Source: Halichoerus grypus (Eukaryota > Chordata > Mammalia > Carnivora > Phocidae). From it: DNA of 64,000 nt. Position 1 is the first letter of the stretch. The number at the start of each line of letters is the position of its first letter. Under the pieces are notes generated by a model. It did not search any database and was not told where the DNA came from. It saw nothing but the letters and a program-made list of their open reading frames with translations. Below, in pieces: positions 9,985 through 22,163 of the stretch. The translations under genes and the position numbers were made by a program. Location of the stretch: positions 51,850,628-51,914,627 of the forward strand of contig NC_135722.1 of the NCBI RefSeq assembly GCF_964656455.1, read 5' to 3'.

Positions 9985-10154
9985 CGAACTCGGGGAGCAG
10001 GCGAAGAGGTTTCGGGGGGATCTCCGGGGGGCTGGGAGGTGGAGACGGGGGCTGTGGAGGCACCCGGGGGAGGGTGGCTGGGGGCTCCTCAGGCTCTGGC
10101 TGGGGAGGGGAGGACAGCGGTGGTGACAGTAACTCCTCTTCCTTGGAGGGAAGG
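9985..10154 (-). CDS. ARAP1: ARAP1 coding exon, proline-rich linker (residues 174-230)
   Basis: Exon of 170 bp; acceptor GGTCTCTTCCCAG, donor TTCG|GTGAGT. It encodes LPSKEEELLSPPLSSPPQPE followed by a long proline-rich stretch with PPSPPPSPPEIPPKPLRL. The last base begins the Asp codon shared with 9,325-9,392. Proline-rich, likely unstructured, with SH3-ligand-like cores. Confidence 0.94.
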
Positions 10155-10785
10155 CTGGGAAGAGACCAAAAGTTGGGCACCAGGGGGTTAGCTCCAGGTG
10201 GCTGAGTCACTGGGCTGGCTCACTATGTGACAGAGCCAGGACTCTAACCCACTAAGCCCCCAGCTCACCTGAGCTGCAGCAAAGCTCATTCATTCCACAA
10301 ACTCAGACAGGAGCCCCCCCTCACCTCACTCCCCTGCCCCCAAACCTCCAAGCTCCTCAAGCTTAAAGGAAGCAGGCCCCTTCTTTGGCCATAAGCTGGC
10401 CCTGCATTGCTGTGACCGGGTCACCTATCCCCAAAGCTCTAGCTTTCAGTCACATGTACCCATAGGGTCTCCAATCTAGAAGAGCCAGAAGGGGTTAGGG
10501 GGTAGTCTGCATCCTAGCCTGGGGAGTCAGATTAGACTGGAGGAGGTGATGCTTGACCTGAGCTTTTAAGGATAAGAAGGTATTTGTTGGCGAGTGGATG
10601 GGTCAGGATCAAAATGGGCATCCAGGCCAAGGGCACAGACCAGAGCCTTGCTAACCAAGTCCTAAGGCCCTGAGTTGTGGGTCTCTGGCTCAAGACCACC
10701 TTCTCTCTAGCCCCAGACATGGATGTTCACCACCCCCTGGGTGCCCTCAGACCCCTCAAACTCACCTGATCCCACCATACCCCTC

Positions 10786-11497
10786 TATTTTTTTAAAATT
10801 CCGATACAATTACCATACAGTGTTATATTAGTTTCATGTGTACAATATGATGATTCGCCAATTCTACACATTTCTCAAGGCTCATCATGCTAAGTGTACT
10901 CCATTTCCCCTTCACCTCTTCCCCCCATCCCCCTGCTGCCCTCCCCTCTGGTAACCACCAATTTGCTCTCCCTATTTAAGTGCTGGCTTTTTGTCTTTTT
11001 TGTTATCTTTTTGTTTCTTAAATTCCACATATGAGTGAAATCATATGGTATTTGTCTTTCTCTGACTGACTGATTTCACTTAGCATCACAGCCTCTAGGT
11101 CCATCCATGTTGTTGCACATGGCACGGTCTCATTCTTTTTTATGGCTGAATAATATTTTATACGTGTGTATACACACACACACACACATATAAATATATA
11201 TCTCCCCCATCTTCTTTATCCATTCATCTATCAAGGGACACTTAGGTTGCTTCCATATCTTGGCTATTGTAAACAATTCTCCAATAAACAGGGCTGCATA
11301 TACTTTTTTGAATTAGTGTTTTCATTTCCTTTGGGTAAATACCCAGCAGTGGAATTACTGGATTATAGGGTAGTTCTATTTTTATTTTTTTGAGGAACCT
11401 CCATGCTGTTTTCCACAGTGGCTGCAAAAACTTGCATTCTCATCAACAGTGCACAAGGGTTCCTTCTTCTACACATCCTTGCTAACACTTTTTGCCC
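10786..11497 (-). mobile_element. L1 LINE 3' fragment, antisense
   Basis: On the minus strand the decayed end of L1 ORF2 is readable: a [15 protein letters not shown] segment followed by IPLLGIYPKEMKT, then a frame-shifted tail with the usual EYYSAIKKNE-like text, followed by 3' UTR (CATATGAGTGAAATCATATG on the plus strand). A CA/TA microsatellite at 11,166-11,202 interrupts it. It is 5'-truncated and inactive. Confidence 0.88.
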
Positions 11498-11689
11498 ACC
11501 ACACTCCTCTTGCACACCAGCCCCTCATCTCTGCTATCACCATCCCGCCCCCCCCCACCAAAACCCTTCCCCAACTCCAAGGCCAGGTTCAGGGCCCCCT
11601 GGGCTCCCACAGCCACAGTGCTCCGTGTATCTGTCTCTGCAGAGATCACACTGCTCCCTACAGGCTGAGTGTCTCCTGGCTTTGGCATC

Positions 11690-11830
11690 GGATAGGAGTT
11701 TGAACCCTGCCTCAGTCTTGGTTCCTATGTGTCCAAGGGAAAGCACTTAGCCTCTCTGAGCCTCAGTTTCCTCTTCTGCAGAGCGGGGACTACATCACCG
11801 ATCTGACGGGGTGTTTGGAGAATTAACCAA
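11690..11830 (+). repeat. MIR SINE
   Basis: GGAGTTTGAACCCTGCCTC, AGCACTTAGCCTCTCTGAGC and CTCAGTTTCCTCTTCTGCA follow the MIR consensus order and end with GGAGAATTAA. Ancient and diverged. Confidence 0.75.
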
Positions 11831-12733
11831 GACCAGGCATGTTGTGTGCCCACACAGCTTGAACAAGGCACCTAAGCCCCAGAAGCCTGGCCCCACCCAC
11901 TGTCTCAGCCAGCGTCTGGCAGGGGCCAAGGAGGAACACCAGAGTGGGTGAGCAACTTGTCTCACTGGTTATTTTCAGCCTGGTTATTGCCTCAGTGTTC
12001 CTGGCAGTGATTGGCAATGTGTGTCTACCGCAAAAGCAAGCAAGGGCTGGGGCATGATCATGCCAGGCCTTTGTTCCTGCTCTTGCCTCCTCCAGGAGCC
12101 CCTTCTTCCTAGGCTCTGACTAGAGAACATCCTCTTGTCCTTTAACTCCAAACTTAAGTTCTGCTTCTCTGAAAGTCTTTCCTGACCCCTCTTTCACACT
12201 CCCCCAGACCCTGCCCATCTTCCCCTCTGTTACAAGCTTTCAACAAATTATTCCAATTAACATTTTTTAAGTAGCTCTGTCCTTTGTGCCAGGCATCCTG
12301 CTAGCATCTAAGCCAAGACCTGAACCCTGACCCCACAGGAGAACCACACTCCTAGGACACACGGCTACTTCCATATCACCCTGCCCTCTCATCGTCTCCT
12401 CTCCGTGTGTGGGGAAAGAATGTGACCTGCAGTTAGCTTCCTCACGCTGTTCCCCTAGAAACGGGCTGCAGGGGGTAGGTCAGCCATTCTCCTTAGCAAC
12501 ACTGCCTCGGACAAAAGTGGCCTGAGTAAGGCACAGTGCCTAGACTAGAAACTGCAGGTGGGCTCTCCACCTGCGGGAGAAGCTGGAGCTTCGGGCTTCC
12601 CTGAGGGTGCGGGCTTGTAAATGGCCACATCCCGTGTAGGAACCTGAAACCACACCTGTGGGGTCGTTAGAGGACATACTGGACCCTTGAGTCAAGATGT
12701 TTCTTTCTAAGCCAGGGTGGCTCTCACGCCTAC

Positions 12734-12870
12734 CTGCCATGAGTCTCAGTTCCCTACCCCTGAGCGGTCTCCTGGGCGGCCACAGAGAATGGCCGCCGGA
12801 GAGCTGGGTGAACTCTGCACTGGCTGCGACCAGGACCCCGCAGCAGAAGAAGAGCTTCCCTGACCCTGGT
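12734..12870 (-). promoter_or_regulatory. Candidate internal ARAP1 first exon or promoter region
   Basis: On the minus strand a donor-like CATGGCAG|GTAGGC lies at the low edge, just downstream of a GC-richer stretch with GGCGGCCATT and GGCCGCC. In human an internal ARAP1 promoter lies between the SAM exon and the proline-rich exon and yields the isoform without SAM; this region is in the corresponding intron. There is no TATA box and no strong CpG island. The exact place is a guess from spacing and one donor; the ATG next to the donor is out of frame with the next exon. Confidence 0.22.
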
Positions 12871-13112
12871 GGCCGCCCTTCCCTCCCTAAATGCCAGGTG
12901 GGCCTATGGTACTCGCGAGAGCCTCAATGTCTAGCTGGACCTACTGTACCAGCTATCTCCCCTCCCTGACCCTGAGTCTCTTTGGGCCAGGGGCAGCTTC
13001 AGGCTTGATTCTTTACCCCCACAGCCCAGCGCAGGAAGTGGCCGAGTCAGCATGCTGAGTGGGCTCTCAGGCCGAGAGCATGCTGAGTGGGCCGGTGAGT
13101 GGGCAGCCGAAT

Positions 13113-13130
13113 GGGTGGGTGGGTGGGTGG
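13113..13130 (+). repeat. GGGT tandem tract with G-quadruplex pattern
   Basis: Four GGG runs separated by single T, within a GGGT repeat. It lies on the template strand of ARAP1 transcription, in the large intron. Confidence 0.9.
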
Positions 13131-13799
13131 ATGACAGCACAAGTAAATGGCTGGCTGGCTGGATGGGTGGGGGGGAGACAGATGGGTAGGTGGACAGGTT
13201 GGCCATCACGATGGAGAAAAAAGCGAATGAAAGGGTGAGGAAGACCTAGAGACTGAGTAAATACCCACAGGTCCAAGGGTGTGACCCCAGCTGGTCAGCT
13301 GCAATGTCCTTGGAGACTTCTTGATAGGCAGAGCAGTCTATCACACACGGCCTCCCAGACCCCAAGCAGAAGGGGCCCCCCGCAAGCCTGGCCTGTGACC
13401 AGCTAAGAGTGGAACTCCAGGCTGCGAGGCCAGGGCCTGTCAGACTAACCCAGAGGAGGTGGGGACAGGCTCTGCCCCTCCAATGCCGAGCAGTGCCGAG
13501 TGCTCCCCTGACCTCCCCCAGGAATGAGGGCCAGCGCTGAGGGGAAGATGGTGGCAACAGAGCATCCTCGGAGCCAACGAAGGAACAGTCCTCCCATCCG
13601 TGGACCCCAGCTGCCCCCCATCACTGTCCTGTCTGTGAGGGATCTGCCCATCTGAGGCCCATCTCCCCGGCCTCTGGGTTCCCTGAGGCAGGGGCCGCAC
13701 CTACCTTCTTTGCTATTGCGTACCCAGCACCCAGCAGGGATGAATAAATAAATGAAGACCTGGATTAATTAATTCTTATTAGTATTCTGTATGTGTATA

Positions 13800-13960
13800 T
13801 ATTCCCAGTTGTCTTCTAAGTGCTTTACACTGACTATTAGCCCCACTTCACAGATGAGGAAACTGAGGCACAGAGACACACAAAGTAAGTCGTCCTGGAT
13901 CCCACAGCTGGGATTTGCACCCCGGCACCACAGTCTGCAAACTCAACCACAGGGTCGAAT
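13800..13960 (-). repeat. MIR SINE, antisense
   Basis: CAGATGAGGAAACTGAGGCA preceded by AGTGCTTTACA and followed by CCCACAGCTGGGATTTGCAC is the complement of the MIR core. Diverged. Confidence 0.75.
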
Positions 13961-15419
13961 GAGGCCGCAGCCAGGCTCTGAGAGCTTCTCTGAGGCCTGC
14001 CTCCTTACACTGGCCACCCAGCTCAGGATGCAGGCAGCTCCGGAGTTGCCATCCAAGAGGGAACACGATCACAGCTCTGATGGCCATTGTGACCACGGCA
14101 AGAAGGGAAAGAGGAACGGTGCACACGGCCCCTCTTCCAGCACAGTCTTTGCAGGCAAATGACTATGTGCTAAGCAAGTGGAAGCAAGGGGACCCCCCCC
14201 CCCCGCCCCATGGACCTCCAGGCCTCTTTCTAGCCGCCTCTTCCAGGAACCTTCCTGCCTAGCACAGGGGACAGGGCCATGCTGAGTCAGGGCCAGGCCA
14301 GGAAAGGAGAAGTGGTATCCGGAGGGCACAGTATAGTGGGAAAACCCCAGGGGAAGGGACAGTGCCCGCAGAGTGCCCCCACCCGAGCTGGAGTCCTGGC
14401 CTTAGGGCTACAGGCCCTAAGAGCCACCTCAGTTCCAATCTCTACCTGCGGCCCAGCTGGGACGTTTCCCACTGACCTCTGACCCACTAGGCCAGAGGAC
14501 TGGCCCCAACCCTCAGCCCTAAACATGAGCACGTGCTCAGTGGTCTCCCCCTCCAAACCTTGGCTTACATTGCTTGCTTGCTCCTCACTACCCTCTCCCT
14601 ACCATCTCAGCCCATGGAAAGCCCACATGTACCTAAGAACACAGCTCAGTAGGCCTCCACCTGCCCACCACCCCGGCTCCCCTGCTCCTTCAGCCCGTTT
14701 CTCCTCTATCCAAGTGACATGTGGACATGTCTGCTCCCCCCCACTATGCCCAAAGCAAGACGGGGCCACTCCTGGACAGGGGCACAGGCTGATTCACCTC
14801 AGCCTGGAACCTCAGCCTGAGAAGGTTTGTTTCATTGAACTGGGGCAAATACACACAGCGGACTTTCAACGTGGGGGCTGGGGGACATGTGAGGGGACAT
14901 GGGTAAGAATAGGGTGACCATATAATTAACCGTATTAAAAAAAAATCATATAAACCAGAACATTTCTGACAGTTTAAAGAGGCACTATTAGTGTACAAAC
15001 AGGTATAAACAGGGCCTGACCTGGGCAAAATGAGATGGCTGGTCAGTCTCGCTAAGAGACGGAGCTTTAGAGGCAGGCTGAGCTGGCTCAACCCACTCAA
15101 ATCCCAGCTTGACTCTACGTCAGTTTTTGACCTCACAGAGCAGGTCACTTTACTTCTGAGCCTCAGTTTCCTCTCTGATCTGCTTCCAGGCTTACTGACA
15201 ATTCAGTAAGGAAAGCCATTCCCACGGGTCAGGGTCATCAGCACAACTTCTCCACCCTGGCTGCGATGAAAGAGGATGGGCCAAGAACCTGCTTCCTGGC
15301 CTCTTCCCCCAGGGAGGCCCCTGGCTCTCCCTTCCTATCTTTCTGTCTATATCAATCTCTGGCCAAAGGAACCAGGCTTCACCATAAGGACAGATGGGCC
15401 AGCAGAGCAAGGCAGTCTA

Positions 15420-15700
15420 AATACCTCAGGCTGGCCTTGAACTCATCCCCTACTCACATTCCAGCCATGCCTGCTTGAGCTGTACCCCATAAATGCGTAC
15501 TTCCAGGCATTTGCATATGTGGCTCCCTCCATCTGGAACACCTTTCCCTGTCCACATTCTACATCCTCCCCCTCCACTCTGTGCCTCCTCTCAGGCTCCA
15601 GGCTGGGCTGGGGCCTCCTTGGGGCTCCTCCAGCCTCCACACTTCTGATCACTCAGTATAGTTGCGTCTATCAATGTTTGCTTCACTGAACTGACCTCAA
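15420..15700 (+). repeat. L2 LINE 3' fragment
   Basis: Text such as CTCCATCTGGAACACCTTTC followed by CTCAGGCTCCAGG and CACTTCTGATCACTCAG matches the order of the L2 3' end. Diverged, so moderate confidence. Confidence 0.5.
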
Positions 15701-17689
15701 AGAACAAAGGACCCAGGCCCACACCGTGTCTTGGATTCATGACTTTCCCCCTAAAGTGTCACACAGGCCTTGGAGGGACCCAGCCGAATCTCAATCCCTG
15801 GGCTCTCACCAGCAGGGCCGAGAGGTGGGATGAGGCCCAATGATCTGGCCACATCTATCTCCTACCCTGACCTCACCTTCCCACGGGGGCAAACCTTCCC
15901 AGCTGTCCACTTCCTCATTTGTGCCCTGGCTACCCAGGGCTCAGACCTTAGTCCTGTGCTTCTTGCTTCCTCCGGAGCTGCCCCTGCCCTTCCTTCTCCA
16001 TCATGAGACCCAAAGGTCAACCCCTCCAGCACTCCCCTGCCTCTGTTCTGTTAGTTCTGCCCAGGTCACAGCATGGAAAGCCCTTCCTGGCTTCCCCTTG
16101 CTTAGATGTAGCCCGTAGCATGCCCCTCAGCCTGATCTCTCTCCATGCCATGACATCACCCAACACAGAGGGGGCTTCGGAGAGCGCGTGTTGGTGACTG
16201 AATGACCAGCACCCCACTCGCATCCTGATCACTGGAGACGGGCCACAACCCCCTCATCCCTCCATAGAGCAGCGCCCAATTAACCTGGCATCCACCCTCA
16301 CAACCGAGGCTCATTCAGCTCTTAGCACTTCTCCTTGAACAACAGCTACCACTTACTAAGTCCCCACTATGTGTTAAGCATTCTTCTGGGAGGCTTTTTC
16401 ATTTAATCCCCACAATGATCTAGATCATCAGCTCCACTGTGCTCAGGACATGCATTCAGGAAAGTCCACTCAACTGCTCCTTCCTCTAAGCTCACACAGC
16501 CTGTTGGGCCCTCCATGGCATGTCTACCACCAGGCCTACACTGAGCTTTCCCCCAGGCAAGCTGTGCTGTCATGGGCAGGAGGAGGCAGAGGCCCAGCTC
16601 GCCCATGGCAGCTCTTCATGCTTCCCGGGTCTGGCCTGTGCTGGTCCCTGAGGGTTATGGAGCAAGGAAGTTCATCCCTGAGGGAGCCCATGACCGTATG
16701 GACCTCATCCCCCACATCCTGAGTGCCCAGCTGTCCTGGAAGGAGGAGAAGGTGCAGGTAGGTGTCTGCTGAGCCCTGTGGAAAGATGAGCCAAGGGCAC
16801 AGGGCAGGGCTGGATGCACAGACAGGACCTAGTGAGAGGCATCTCTATGTCCCTAGTGACCCAAGCACAGGGTTGTTGAGTTCATGAGGGGTCCACAGCA
16901 ACTTGGGGGAGGGATGGCCAGCCCAGCCGCCCAACATCATAAGCACCCATCCCTCTACTGCCCTGGGGAAGTGGGGGAGGAACCACACCAACTAACTGCC
17001 AGCCCTCAGTAGGTCTCCCTATTACCCTGGACTCGGTGGGAGGGCAAAGGGGTTCAGGTAGGAGCTGCCCAGAGCCACAACACCCTCATCTGGACACCGA
17101 GAGAAGCCAGAACTGAGATCAGCACCAGCTCCCTGAAGGGGAGACACCCACAGAGGCCACAGAGGCAGTTTCTCAGGCACCATGGGCTCCCAGTGGGCCC
17201 AGGAGACAGGCTTATGGGAAGATGGAGGCCTGAAAGGCCCAGGGCAGAGGAAAGGAAAAGAGAAGGGGAGAAAAGGAAAGGGCAAGAGAAAAACAAGATG
17301 TGGAGAAAGTGAAAGAAAGAGAAAATTCTGAGAGCAAGAAAAGGAGAGGCGGAGGGAGGACCACAGAAAACCCTGCCCAGAGGGGCCAGACAGACCCTCG
17401 GAAGGAGCCTCCCTCCTCGCCCTCCGCTGACAGCCCAGCCCAAAGCCGCCCCTCGCTCACCCTCAGACGTCCACCAGGTCCTGGGCCGGAGGACTCCCAC
17501 AGCTCCGCCCGACACTGCTGTGTGCCTGACCAGGCAGCCTGTCTGAGCAGGGCTGGTCTGGCAGACAGCCAGGCCCCTGTTCCCTGGGTGTGTCTGAGGC
17601 CGTGTCGGGGTCCAGGTACCGCTCTGCGTGGCTGTGATCTCTTGTCTGAGCGTATGTTTCTGTTTAAAACTGGATCTGTCCAGGAGTGA

Positions 17690-17725
17690 GTGAGTGTGAG
17701 TGCGTGTGAGTGTGTGTGTGTGTGT
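17690..17725 (+). repeat. GT-rich microsatellite
   Basis: GTGAGTGTGAGTGCGTGTGA followed by a pure GT run. Imperfect (GT)n with GAGT interruptions. Confidence 0.85.
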
Positions 17726-20395
17726 ACATCCAGCTCTGGCTCCCCTTGGCTTCCTGCTCTCCTCCTCCCCCACCCCCTGCCGCCCTGGCCAATACACACA
17801 CTTCCTGAAAACACTGAGAAAGAGAAAAGTCACCCAGAATCCCCTGGGGCAGACGCTTCCTCCCCGCCCCCAGCCTGCCCCCCCAACCCCAAACTGGAAT
17901 GGGACAAGCCACCCCAGTGCTGTCTAGCAGGGCCTTACAGAGTAGATCCTCAGGAAGCCCTGGCCTTGGCTGGCCCCTCTCCACCCCCACAAGGAGGCCC
18001 AGAGAGGCTGGGAAAGAGGCCCTTCGAAGGGAACAAGTTCTGCCCCAGCAACAAGTGACCAGCCTTCAGGAAGACCAGGGATTGGCTGGGCTGCAGGGCA
18101 GTCAGGGGCACAGGTGCGAGGCCTTGCTGGCAGCTGCCTGCTCTGGGCAAACGCTCCCTCTTTGGAGGTATCTCCAGGCGTCTGGGTAGGGTATCAGAGG
18201 AGGAAACTGAGACCCAGAGCAATCTGAGAGGGGCTCTGTGGAGTGACCCTGGAACCCTGGATCAGAAAAGACCCCTCTGCCACTTAGAGAAGCAGGCTCA
18301 GAGGGTTCACATCTATGATGCTTGAAGCTGAGTAGACTGGGCCCCAGGCTAGGCGGCAGGGTCTGAACACTGGCTTCCACTCTGCTGGGCTGTGTGACTC
18401 TGGTCAAGTTTCTCCGCATCTCTGGACTCATCAAGTTCCCTATCACAGGCTTAAATAATGGCGGGAGTGTAGACCCTTGGAGGGGTGAAGTGGGGTTCCT
18501 TCCAGGCCTGGCCAGGCTGCATGTGAGCTTGGTTCTGAGAGGCCTGACCCGGGTGGGGCAGGGAGGTGGCAAGCCTATCCCTGCTCATTTCCTGCCTGCC
18601 TCCTCGAAGGCCTCTGCCTTCCTAAGACATCTGGGCTGATACAGGTTGCCTGGTGGGAAGGGATGTGGGATGGTGAGCTCGGGGCCCTTTAACCCTATTG
18701 TCTAATGTGCAGTGTGTGCTGAGGATGCTCTGGGTGCAGAGCCCGCATGGGTAGCACGCATGTCATCGCTGGGGACTACAGAAACTCAGGCAGTCTTAGT
18801 CTATTCGCGCACACAACGAATACGTTCGGAGGGCTCTTGAGGCACCCGGCCTGGTTGCAGATATTGGGGATTCAGCAGTAAACAAAACCCACAAGAATCC
18901 TGGCCCTCACGGAGCCAACACTAGTGGGCTTGGCAGCACACGGACACACACTGGCTCACACCCAGCAGTGCACAAATAATACACATGCCAATTCACCACC
19001 CACAGCACATGGGTGTCACAAGTGGACTCACGCTGTTGGAGGTCCCACTGTGCCAGTACGCACGGGCACATATAAATGTGCACATGGGCCCTGATGAACT
19101 CACACGCGCACACACCACCACAAACAAGTAACCACTGAAACCGCATAAATCCCCACTCACGTGGACATGAGGACCACATGTGGCTTCCCTGAAAACCTGT
19201 GCAGAAACACACCACTACCTTGGCGGCTTGCACAAACATGCACACCTATGGGTGCACACCTACACACTGGCCAGGCATGCCCGCCCATGGAGTCACTATC
19301 TCAAGAATACGCACATGCACACACAGCAGATAATCCCGAATTCCACTGGGGAGGCTGGTGATGGGCTGGAGCCAGGCAGAAGTGCTCACTCGGTCACCCC
19401 ATGAACTGGTATAAGAGGTCCTGAGATTGAGAGTGTGAGACACCTATCACTCAAGGGTGCAAGCAAGGACCCAAAGGCCATATCAGGAAGAAGGGACTCC
19501 TACAAAGGGGACAGGAGAAGGCCAGGTTGAATAGCCTTCTGCTGTGCACCATGGAGCCTGGGGCCCAGAGGAAGGGGCTGTGAGGGAGAGCCATCCCGCT
19601 CTCCTCCCCACCCAGCCTCCAGCTGTCACACATACATGAAGCTCCATCTGCAGTGAGCTTTTCTGCCACTGGGCTTTAAAGATTTAGTATACCCTAGAAG
19701 TCAGGGTGCAGATGTCCTGCGCCTGCAGATGTCCACTGTTCCAAATATCAAAGACCCTGGCCAGGACAAGGAAGCCAGGCTTGGCAGCTCACCTCCCATC
19801 ACACTCTGCCCTAAGAAATAGCCCCAAATTGTGAAGAATAATTGTCTACAAATTCTCTCAGCATGGAATGAATTTTGGGTCCTCTAGCTACAACGGGCCA
19901 GACTCCTGAGCATGGAAGCCTGGCCTTCCCCACAGGTCAGCTAAGTGACTAAGTTTAGGCTGAGGCTCTGACGGTGGGGGCTGGTTCTCTGGGGCATAGA
20001 CAGGACCCTTGCTCTACCCAACAAGTCTCCTGAACGCAGATGTTAGTACCAGGAGGGCCATGGAGGGCCAACGAGGGCACCTGATAGAGAAACAGGCCCA
20101 GAGGGGCAACCGCTCATGAGTCACACAGCCAGCTGGGCCTGCCCCAGGTATTCTGCCTCCGAAACAGGAATCCAGGCCTCTACTCCCTCAATGGGAGGTT
20201 TGCGTCCTCAGCCTTTGTGAGCTTCTAATGGACAGGGCCCTGCCTCCTGTCCTTGTTCACCTACTCCCATCCCTAGAGACAGATGGACAAACAGACACAG
20301 ACACACATAGACACACAGACACACATACATATGATCTCTCTCTCTCCCTCAGCCCCTCTCCATGATGATGGAATGAAAGGAAATAGAAATGGACA

Positions 20396-20667
20396 GGGGT
20401 GTCTGGGTGGCTCAGTCATTAAGCTTCTGCCTCCGGCTCAGGTCATGATCCCGGGGTCCTGGGATGAAGCCCCACATCATTGGGCTCCCTGCTCGGTGGG
20501 GAGCCTATTTCTCCCTTTCCCTCTGCCCCTCCCCCACCCTGCTCTTACCCTGCCCCCCATTCATACCCCTCCTGCTCGTGCCCCCCCTCCATGTTCTCTC
20601 AGGCATGCTCTCTCTCTCAAATAAATAAATAAAATCTTTAAAAATAAAATAAAATTTTAAAAAAAGA
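20396..20667 (+). repeat. CAN SINE (SINEC)
   Basis: A full-length copy: head GTGTCTGGGTGGCTCAGTC, a CAGGTCATGATCCCGGGGTC core, a CT-rich stretch with an expanded C-rich section, and AATAAATAAATAAAATCTTT with an A-rich tail. No clear target-site duplication was found. Confidence 0.92.
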
Positions 20668-21874
20668 AACGGCTCATGCATGTAAAAGGATGGCCACTAG
20701 AGGGCACAAGGGCTCCAGGAAACTCCAATCTAAGCTGTGAGCCAGGCTTAGGGGTACCTAGTACCATCCCCCTTGTGTGAACCCAGGAAAGGCAAAACCC
20801 TTTTCATGCTTCCACCAATCAAACCTCAAAACACCACAGTCCTGGTTTGGCCTTCAAGGCCCCCTTACTATTAATGCCCCTCTCTGGGTGGGGAAAACCT
20901 CCCAGACCCTCCCCACAGGGGCTCCCTGAGCACGCACTTGGCATGGATCCAGTTTGTGCTCCTCTCCCTTTTCTGAGCCTCAGTTTCTCTACTTGAAAAC
21001 AGGACACAAATCCCCCAAAAGACTTGAGCAGGAATCAAACAAGATCGTGTAAGTGAAGCACCCAGCACAGTGCTCAAGAGTAGGGACCAGGAGACCCCTC
21101 TCTACACATCCTTTCCTCCTCCGAGAAGGCTTCCCATATTAGGCTGACTTGGTCCAAGTACTGCAATAATCTCCATTACACCCTGAACACATATCCAGCA
21201 CCAGCTGGGGATGCTCCCTCCCAGCTGGGCACCCCAGCAAATGGCAGGAAGGGAGGGCATATGTGAAGGAGGTTAAAATGGACCATCCACAGAAGTAGGA
21301 GGAAACTCAAGGAAACAGGAGTACGGGGAGCCAGGAGAGGGGAAAACAATTCTGAGGAGGAGGGACAGTGAGTAGGTTGCGGCCTGAGAAGTGTCCCCAG
21401 GACTTGGGGCCATGCGGCAGGGGCAGTGTGGAGGGGACGACAGGAGCACAAGTACCAGGCCCTGGGCAGTTCCCACTCTCCGGACGGCTGTTTCCTAGAC
21501 TATTTCCTCCACACGCTACCTACTGACTTGAAACGTACTCCCATCTCCCAGCGTCTCATACTTACCAGGCCCCAAATGGAACTCCAGATTTCCTCCCTGG
21601 CTACACTTCTGTCCCTGGACCCCAGATCAGGGATGGCACCACTATCCATCCAAGATGGAAACATGGACACTGCGCAGCTCCCCGTGCCCTCTCTGCTTAT
21701 GCCTGGCCATCCCCAAGGCCCGTCCATTCCAGGGCCAACTTCTCACCCCAATCTGCCTACTTCTCTCCAGCCTTGTTAGCACAGCCCGAGTAGGGGCCTC
21801 TCCTGGGGGGAGCCTGGACCCTGTCACTAGTCACCCAGCCTCCTCCTCCACCAACCTCACCAGCCCCCAGAGTC

Positions 21875-22130
21875 ATCTTTTTAGTATTCAGCTTTTATCG
21901 GATTATTCTGCTTGAAACCTTCCTGGCTTCCCACCTGGCCTTCACAGAATATCCCACCAGTGCCATCCACAAGCCTCACCCACCCTCACCCAACAGTTTA
22001 GGTCCAGTCTGCTCAGAGTGCCCCCGGACGGTGCCTCCCACCTCTGAGCTTTACACAGGCCGAGGGAGCCTTTCTTACCCCACTGCCAAAGGCCACAAAC
22101 GCCCCCTCCACTTTCTAGGATCCTCTACCC
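21875..22130 (+). repeat. L2 LINE 3' fragment
   Basis: Begins with TTCAGCTTTTATCGGATTA and CCTTCCTGGCTTCCCACCTG, a typical L2-derived pattern, running to within 40 bp of the ARAP1 SAM exon donor. Confidence 0.45.
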
Positions 22131-22163
22131 GTGTTCCTCCCACCATGGATGGCATCCACTCAC

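Larger units (their letters stand above)
10155..22163 (-). other. ARAP1 large intron after the SAM exon
   Basis: A 12-kb intron. It contains an antisense L1 3' fragment (10,786-11,497), MIR and L2 pieces, a GGGT quadruplex motif (13,113-13,127), poly-C at 14,192-14,204, a GT-rich tract at 17,690-17,725, one CAN SINE (20,396-20,667) and an L2 fragment near 21,875-22,130. GC-richer patches near 12,560-12,860 and 17,390-17,640 are candidates for internal promoter sequence. I see no coding exon. Confidence 0.7.

Noticed and set aside
11242..11427. A 61-codon minus-strand frame.
   Set aside because: It is a decayed piece of L1 ORF2, not a gene.
17054..17833. A 259-codon minus-strand open frame, the second longest in the intron region.
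   Set aside because: Low-complexity serine/phenylalanine/leucine text from a purine tract and a GT microsatellite, with no domain and no splice support.
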